Shown here: in pieces, positions 6,574 through 10,368 of the stretch
How positions within the stretch are numbered: the first letter of the stretch is position 1
How the letters are laid out: each line of letters begins with the position of its first letter
Origin: an uncultured Collinsella sp.
Lineage (GTDB): Bacteria > Actinomycetota > Coriobacteriia > Coriobacteriales > Coriobacteriaceae
Assembly (NCBI GenBank): GCA_900541885.1
Contig: UQKW01000043.1
Span: 1-10,368 of the forward strand
Reading direction: 5' to 3'
DNA length: 10,368 nucleotides
Program-made: the position numbers and the translations under genes
The notes under the pieces: generated by a model
Seen by the model: only the letters and a program-made list of their open reading frames with translations
Databases searched by the model: none
Told to the model about the DNA's origin: nothing

Positions 6574-7963
6574 ACTCCTCGGCATGTGCCCCATCAAGCT
6601 CATAGAACTTGGTGGATGCCGGCAGGAACATCAGGTCGACGTCGCCGATCGGGCCCGAACGGTTCTTGGCCACGACGATACGCGTAACGCCCTCGTCGGG
6701 TCGATCGTCGCGCGAGGCTTCGGCCTCGTCGGCGGAGCGGTCCAAGAACATGACGATATCGGCGTCCTGCTCGATGGAGCCCGATTCACGAAGGTCGGAA
6801 AGCTGCGGGCGCTTGCCGGTACGGGATTCGACCTGACGCGAGAGCTGCGACAGCGCGATGAGCGGGATCTTGAGCTCCTTGGCCATGATCTTCAGACCAC
6901 GCGACATCTCCGAAACCTCGACGGTACGGCTCTCGGAGCGGCGTCCCGGCGGAGGACTCACCAGCTGCAGGTAGTCCAGGATGATGATTGCCTTCTCCTT
7001 GTTATGGAGCATACGGCGGCTCTTGGCGCGAATCTCGGTCACTGTGGTGCCGGGCGTATCGTCAATCAGAATATCGAGCTTGGACAAGGTCTGCGTGGCC
7101 TCGTTGATATTGGCCCACTGTTCGGGGCTAATACGGCCCATGCGGAAGTCACTGATCGAGATCATGGCGTAGGCGCAAATCAGACGCTGGGCAATTTCCT
7201 TGCCCGACATCTCCAGCGAGAAGAAGCCGACGGTATAACCAGCAGCGGCAGCGTTAAGTGCCAGGTTCAGAGCGAACGACGTCTTACCTACAGCAGGACG
7301 GGCGCCGATAATGATGAGCTGACCCTCGCGGAAGCCCATGAGCATGCGGTCGAGCGACGGGAAGCCCGTGGGCACGCCCGCAGCCTGGCCACCGGCCTGG
7401 CACACTTCCTCGGCCTCGTTATAGGCCTCGACCATAAACTCGGTCAACGTCTTGTAACTCGACTTGACCTCGCGCGCCGTAACCTTGAGCAGCTTGCTCT
7501 CGGCCAGCTCGACAACCTCTTTGGTGTCGGTGGGGGCATTATATGCCAGCGCGTTGATCTCGTTGGTGGCGCCGATCAGCTCACGCAGCATCGAATCGCG
7601 GCGAACGATGGCGGCATGATGCTGCCAGTTGACGAGCGACAGGGTCTGACCCATCAACTCCAAAATGTACGCTTCGCCGCCCACGGCATCGAGCTTGTTG
7701 ATGCTTCGCAGGTAATCGATCAGCGAGATGGAGTCGATGGGAATGCGGCTGTTGTACATATCGACCATCGCGGTATAGATGGTCTTATGAATGGGCCGGT
7801 AGAAGTCATCGGGCTGCAGCTCGACCTGGGCTTCTTCGACCACCTCGGGCGATAGCAGCATAGCGGCCAGCACATTGGCCTCTGCATCTTGGTTTTGGGG
7901 AAGACCCAACTTTGAGCCGCGGTCCTCGACCGTCAGCCCGGTCTCCCTATCGTCATATGCCAT
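6572..7963 (-). CDS. dnaB: Replicative DNA helicase DnaB
   Basis: DnaB is the hexameric ATP-driven helicase that unwinds the replication fork and recruits primase. The 463-residue protein has the N-terminal helical domain beginning near LPQNQDAEANVLAAML, a linker at about 150-190, and the RecA-like motor: Walker A GARPAVGKT at 220-228, FFSLEMS with the catalytic Glu at about 247-253, Walker B IIILDYLQL at 326-334, LSQLSRQVE at 371-379, and the arginine-finger region LRESGSIEQDADIV at 391-404. No intein interrupts it. Of three in-frame ATGs I chose the third (7961..7963), because GAGG lies six bases upstream; the earlier two (7967..7969 and 7973..7975) overlap or precede that site. The gene follows the terminator of the ribosomal-protein operon and seems to have its own promoter. 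Confidence 0.97.
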   Translation of the reverse strand: MAYDDRETGLTVEDRGSKLGLPQNQDAEANVLAAMLLSPEVVEEAQVELQPDDFYRPIHKTIYTAMVDMYNSRIPIDSISLIDYLRSINKLDAVGGEAYILELMGQTLSLVNWQHHAAIVRRDSMLRELIGATNEINALAYNAPTDTKEVVELAESKLLKVTAREVKSSYKTLTEFMVEAYNEAEEVCQAGGQAAGVPTGFPSLDRMLMGFREGQLIIIGARPAVGKTSFALNLALNAAAAGYTVGFFSLEMSGKEIAQRLICAYAMISISDFRMGRISPEQWANINEATQTLSKLDILIDDTPGTTVTEIRAKSRRMLHNKEKAIIILDYLQLVSPPPGRRSESRTVEVSEMSRGLKIMAKELKIPLIALSQLSRQVESRTGKRPQLSDLRESGSIEQDADIVMFLDRSADEAEASRDDRPDEGVTRIVVAKNRSGPIGDVDLMFLPASTKFYELDGAHAEE

Positions 7964-8058
7964 GAGCATCCTCATTCATATCGCTTGCGAGCATCCATAG
8001 TATCAGCTACGGTCCCAAAACGCGCCGCGCGCCGCCAATCATCACCGAACCAAACGGA

Positions 8059-8097
8059 TGAACGGTCCTGTATATAGGACTTCGACGCAACGTTCAC
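8059..8097 (-). promoter_or_regulatory. Candidate dnaB promoter within a nested inverted repeat
   Basis: On the minus strand GTGAAC (8092..8097) and TATACA (8069..8074) are 17 bases apart, giving three and four consensus matches, so the promoter call is weak. It coincides with a nested dyad: TGAACG at 8059..8064 with CGTTCA at 8091..8096, enclosing GTCCT/AGGAC (8065..8069 and 8076..8080). The dyad could be a regulator operator. Transcription would start near 8062, about 100 bases before dnaB. The rest of the leader (7964..8058) contains a GC-rich tract around 8020..8036 but nothing else I can name. Confidence 0.35.
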
Positions 8098-8114
8098 CAT
8101 GACACTCACTCAGC

Positions 8115-8155
8115 GCAAAAAACAAAAGGGCGCCCTGGTTTCCCAGAGCGCCCTT
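8115..8155 (-). terminator. Strong intrinsic terminator of the rpsF-ssb-rpsR-rplI operon
   Basis: An 8-bp stem (8126..8133 with 8148..8155), one mismatch, then a 4-bp stem (8035-type CTGG at 8135..8138 with CCAG at 8143..8146) close a TTTC loop. On the minus strand the stem is followed by TTTT-G-TTTTTT. It starts 32 bases after the rplI stop. This clearly ends the ribosomal-protein operon and insulates dnaB. Confidence 0.93.
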
Positions 8156-8187
8156 CTTAGAACAAGATTGTTGCGTTGCAGCAAATG

Positions 8188-8727
8188 CTACTCGGCAGCA
8201 GCCTCAGTCTCGACCTCGGCGGTCTCGGCCTCGGCGACCTCAGCGGCCTCCTCGACCTCAGCCTCGGCAGCGAGCTCCTCGGCGGTAACGCCGACGAGAA
8301 CGACAACCTCGGCCTTGATCTCGCGGTACAGCGAGATGGCAACGGTGTGGGCACCGGCAACCTTGATGGGCTTACCGAGCTCGACGCGCTTGCGGTCGAT
8401 GTCCATACCGAGCTGAGCCTTGATGGCGTCAGCGATCATAGCGGCGGTAACGGAGCCAAAGAGGATGCCCTCGTCGCCGACCTTGACGTCAACGGTGACC
8501 GTCTTGCCCTCGAAGGCAGCCTTGGTCTCGTTGGCGGTAGCCAGACGGACGGCCTCGCGCTTGGCGATGCTGTTGCGACGCTCGTCAAGCTGCTTGAGGT
8601 TGCCCTTGGTGGCGGCAACAGCGAGCTTCTTGGGGAACAGGAAGTTCTCAGCGTAACCCTGAGCGACCTCTACGACGTCACCCTCGCCGCCCTTGCCCTT
8701 GATCTCATCGAGAAGAATAACCTTCAT
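8188..8727 (-). CDS. rplI: 50S ribosomal protein L9 with an acidic C-terminal tail
   Basis: L9 binds 23S rRNA near the L1 stalk and helps limit frameshifting and collisions of ribosomes. Residues 1-50 carry the N-terminal domain with the family signature around GKGGEGDVVEVAQGYAENFL (11-30), followed by a long connecting helix (about 42-75) and the C-terminal rRNA-binding domain (about 76-148). At 179 residues it is about 30 longer than the usual L9. The excess is a low-complexity tail of Ala, Glu and Val from about residue 149. The ATG has GGGAG seven bases upstream, and the gene lies 15 bases after rpsR. It is the last gene of its operon, ahead of a strong terminator. Confidence 0.97.
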   Translation of the reverse strand: MKVILLDEIKGKGGEGDVVEVAQGYAENFLFPKKLAVAATKGNLKQLDERRNSIAKREAVRLATANETKAAFEGKTVTVDVKVGDEGILFGSVTAAMIADAIKAQLGMDIDRKRVELGKPIKVAGAHTVAISLYREIKAEVVVLVGVTAEELAAEAEVEEAAEVAEAETAEVETEAAAE

Positions 8728-8742
8728 GATGCGTCTCCCTTC

Positions 8743-9009
8743 TTAGCCGCGGTCGCGGTTGCCACGAGAGGAAACCACGGGGACGGTGTACGGCAGGAGA
8801 GCCATCTCGCGGGCGCGCTTGATGGCGTTGGCGATGTCATGCTGATGCTGCGTGCAAGCGCCAGTGACGCGACGGGGCTTGATCTTGCCACGATCGGTCA
8901 TGTACTTACGGAGAAGCTGAGTGTCCTTATAGTCGATGAACTCAGTGTTCTCCTTGCAGAACTGGCAGTACTTACGACGCGGCTGACGTGCAGAAAAATC
9001 ATTAGCCAT
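8743..9009 (-). CDS. rpsR: 30S ribosomal protein S18, zinc-binding form
   Basis: S18 forms a heterodimer with S6 on the platform of the 30S subunit. The protein has 88 residues, normal for the family, with the central region DYKDTQLLRKYMTDRGKIKP intact. Cys15, Cys18, Cys52 and His55 reproduce the zinc-ligand pattern of C+ type S18, so this copy should bind zinc; some actinomycetes also carry a zinc-free paralogue, which is not seen here. I start at ATG 9007..9009, with AAAGG nine bases upstream; the open frame continues another 17 codons upstream but that part is unrelated to S18. The 72-base gap to ssb holds a small 6-bp hairpin at 9034..9049. Confidence 0.97.
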   Translation of the reverse strand: MANDFSARQPRRKYCQFCKENTEFIDYKDTQLLRKYMTDRGKIKPRRVTGACTQHQHDIANAIKRAREMALLPYTVPVVSSRGNRDRG

Positions 9010-9033
9010 GTCAAAATACCTTTCATTTGGCAC

Positions 9034-9049
9034 CTTCGGCGAACCGAAG
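9034..9049 (-). repeat. Small hairpin in the ssb-rpsR gap
   Basis: CTTCGG and CCGAAG form a perfect 6-bp stem with a 4-base loop, 24 bases upstream of the rpsR ATG. There is no T-tract, so it is not a terminator. It might tune mRNA stability or the ratio of SSB to S18, but that is speculation. Confidence 0.4.
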
Positions 9050-9081
9050 CCGCCTCTCACTCAAAAATAGGTGAACAACCC

Positions 9082-9534
9082 TTAGAACGGGATGTCCTCA
9101 TCGTAGACGTCGACCGCGGGCGGCGTGGCCACCGGCGCGGCAGGACGTGCTGCGGGCGCGGGAGCTGCGGGGGCGTAACCGCCCTGATCGTAGCCACCCT
9201 GGCTACCACGGGAGCTCATAAACTCGATCTCATCGACGATGACCTCAAGCTTGCTCCTGCGCTGACCGTCGCGCTCCCAAGAGCTGTAGCGCAGCTTGCC
9301 CTCGATCGCGACCTTGTTTCCCTTTGCCAGGAAACGGCTCACGGCCTCGGCGCGGGTGCCGAACATGGTGCAGTCGACAAAGTTGGGATAGTCCTCCCAC
9401 TCGCCAGTCTGCGCGTTGCGGCGACGATCGTTCACGGCGACGCCAAAGGACAGAACCTGGGTTCCGCCGGCGGTGGCGCGCAGCTCGGGATCGCGGGTGA
9501 GGTTACCGGTGATGTTCACTCGATTGATGCTCAT
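9082..9534 (-). CDS. ssb: Single-stranded DNA-binding protein
   Basis: SSB coats single-stranded DNA during replication, repair and recombination, and recruits partners through its tail. The protein has 150 residues. Residues 1-107 form the OB fold, with the usual opening MSINRVNITGNLTRDPELR, conserved GTRAEAVSRFLAKGNKVAIEGKL-type core (59-81) and aromatic DNA-stacking positions including Trp46 and Trp86. Residues 108-144 are a flexible Gly/Gln then Ala/Pro-rich linker, and the acidic tip DEDIPF (145-150) is the partner-binding peptide. The start ATG has only a weak GAG-type site close by, with GAGGAAG further upstream, so translation may be partly coupled to rpsF, 48 bases ahead. Its place between rpsF and rpsR is the conserved arrangement. 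Confidence 0.97.
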   Translation of the reverse strand: MSINRVNITGNLTRDPELRATAGGTQVLSFGVAVNDRRRNAQTGEWEDYPNFVDCTMFGTRAEAVSRFLAKGNKVAIEGKLRYSSWERDGQRRSKLEVIVDEIEFMSSRGSQGGYDQGGYAPAAPAPAARPAAPVATPPAVDVYDEDIPF

Positions 9535-9582
9535 AACTCACTACTTCCTCTTGGGGCACAAGCCCAGTCCAAAACGACAGTC

Positions 9583-9876
9583 TTACTCCTGGTCGTCGCG
9601 ACGGACGATCATGTGGCGGACCACAGCGTCGGTGATGCGCAGGACGCGATCAAGCTCGGCGATCTGGGTAGGATCTGCGTGGAAGTTGATGAGGGTGTAG
9701 TCACCATCGGTGAGGTCGTTGATCTCGTAGGCGAGCTTGCGCTTGCCCCACTCGTCAACGGAGTCGACCTTGCCAGCGCCCTCAGCGATCGTGGTATCGA
9801 TACGCTTCATAACAGCGAGACGAGTCTCGGGGTCGAGCGACGGGTCAACAAAGAACAGCAGTTCATAAGCCTTCAT
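9583..9876 (-). CDS. rpsF: 30S ribosomal protein S6
   Basis: S6 binds S18 and 16S rRNA on the 30S platform during assembly. The 97-residue protein has the typical length and ferredoxin-like layout: MKAYELLFFVDPSL at the start, the conserved WGKRKLAYEI segment (43-52), DGDYTLINFHADP, and a C-terminal RITDAVVRHMIVRRDD ending. It lacks the long acidic tail of some proteobacterial S6 proteins. I start at ATG 9874..9876, preceded by a very strong AGGAGGTGA site; a frame-open upstream ATG would give seven extra residues not found in the family. It is the first gene of its operon, with a promoter about 70 bases upstream and a hairpin in the leader. Confidence 0.98.
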   Translation of the reverse strand: MKAYELLFFVDPSLDPETRLAVMKRIDTTIAEGAGKVDSVDEWGKRKLAYEINDLTDGDYTLINFHADPTQIAELDRVLRITDAVVRHMIVRRDDQE

Positions 9877-9902
9877 ATTGTCACCTCCTCTGGGCAAATG
9901 TG

Positions 9903-9931
9903 GCTTCAGGTCGTGAAGGTGCGCCTGAAGC
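9903..9931 (-). promoter_or_regulatory. Leader hairpin upstream of rpsF
   Basis: On the minus strand GCTTCAGG and CCTGAAGC form a perfect 8-bp stem with a 13-base loop, inside the predicted 65-base leader and 26 bases before the rpsF start. Many bacteria have an S6:S18-binding leader at this place, through which the two proteins repress their own operon. The position fits, but the CCG signature of that motif is not visible, so I call only a candidate autoregulatory hairpin. Confidence 0.4.
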
Positions 9932-9947
9932 AGGAAAAGACTTGGTA

Positions 9948-9976
9948 ATAATATCTTTCAACCTCCTAGGCTGCAA
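9948..9976 (-). promoter_or_regulatory. Candidate promoter of the rpsF operon, overlapped by a dyad
   Basis: On the minus strand TTGCAG (9971..9976) and TATTAT (9948..9953) are separated by 17 bases; the -10 matches the consensus at five of six positions and lies in locally AT-rich sequence. The start point would be near 9941. The -35 lies within a perfect dyad GCTGCA-N6-TGCAGC (9970..9987), which could be an operator. Confidence 0.55.
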
Positions 9977-9987
9977 GAATATGCAGC

Positions 9988-10368
9988 TACAACCTCATGA
10001 CCTCCACATATGCCCATACTCGCACGCTGTTTCATGCGCATTCCAACCAAATGCCGACCAAATGCTTGACGGATTTGTGGACAAGATACGGTGCCGCGGG
10101 GACAAGCTGAGCCAAGCCGCAGGTCAACGGGCACAAGGCTGTGGTCGCAAAATGCATACCAGTGGCCCACAGCACCAACCAAAGATTTTTAAATTCATTG
10201 CCAAGTCGCTTATGAATACCCTTTTTGAACAATTGAGTTGATCAACCACGCTGGTCGGAAGCCGTTTTTTGGCACCTCAAACCCCACTGCAACGCCAAGT
10301 GCGGCCAAGCGTTTGGTTGATTTCCGATCTCAGCCGAACACATTGAGCAAATAGGCCGTTCCCGCAGC
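9988..10368. other. Region without a supported gene upstream of the rpsF operon
   Basis: No open frame here has both a plausible ribosome binding site and a recognisable product. The longest minus-strand frame (10032..10232, TTG start) has no Shine-Dalgarno site and unconvincing composition. At the extreme right edge the minus strand reads 12 codons and TGA (10330..10368), which could be the tail of a gene outside the window, but that is too short to call. Seen in the region: a 10-base palindrome GTTGATCAAC at 10237..10246 and a 9-base direct repeat ACCAAATGC at 10046 and 10057. It is visibly richer in A+T than the genes and may be spacer, a decayed gene or a dispersed repeat. Confidence 0.6.

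Noticed and set aside
9010..9060. Upstream in-frame extension of rpsR by 17 codons
   Set aside because: The extension has no similarity to S18, overlaps the intergenic hairpin, and the internal ATG has the better-placed ribosome binding site and the canonical N-terminus.
8176..9948. A 590-codon open frame on the plus strand running antisense across rplI, rpsR, ssb and rpsF
   Set aside because: It is a shadow of four certain minus-strand genes. High-GC codon use removes stops from an antisense frame. The product is low-complexity Leu/Gly/Asp with no family resemblance and no ribosome binding site.
10046..10065. Nine-base direct repeat ACCAAATGC with 11-base period
   Set aside because: Only two copies, no flanking structure and no promoter context; most likely chance.
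10032..10232. 66-codon minus-strand open frame upstream of rpsF
   Set aside because: TTG start with no ribosome binding site, unusual composition and no recognisable product.

Overview
The window is a chromosomal housekeeping segment of a high-GC bacterium. All ten supported genes lie on the minus strand, so transcription runs from high to low coordinates. The order rpsF-ssb-rpsR-rplI, then dnaB, then purA, is common in Gram-positive lineages. GC-rich codons, strong AGGAGG-type ribosome binding sites, a zinc-type S18 and the protein sequences suggest an actinomycetote, most likely a Coriobacteriia member such as Collinsella. That placement is an inference; no rRNA or marker search was possible.

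Layout in transcription order. Positions 10368 to 9988 are mostly non-coding, with no convincing gene. A promoter at 9948..9976 and a structured leader precede rpsF (S6), ssb, rpsR (S18) and rplI (L9). This translation and replication operon ends at a strong intrinsic terminator (8115..8155). dnaB follows with its own leader and candidate promoter, then purA with a candidate promoter just after the dnaB stop. purD is separated from purA by a 117-base spacer with two competing 10-bp inverted repeats, and starts at TTG. A NUDIX hydrolase of the ADP-ribose pyrophosphatase type follows 21 bases later. Then come an ABC exporter half-transporter and a single-pass membrane protein of unknown function, closed by a strong terminator at 78..112.

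How the genes work together. S6 and S18 bind each other in the 30S platform, L9 is on the 50S subunit, and SSB and DnaB act at the replication fork. PurA starts the AMP branch from IMP, and PurD makes glycinamide ribonucleotide early in purine synthesis. The NUDIX enzyme probably hydrolyses ADP-ribose or a similar nucleoside diphosphate derivative. The exporter and the unknown membrane protein are probably co-transcribed and may cooperate at the envelope.

No CRISPR array, tRNA, rRNA, intact insertion sequence or toxin/defence system is visible. The least ordinary signals are non-coding. One is a roughly 100-bp inverted-repeat unit flanked by 5-bp direct repeats at the 5' end of the ABC transporter gene, carrying a ribosome binding site and start codon in its loop. 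The other is the alternative-pairing (or pseudoknot-order) region between purA and purD.
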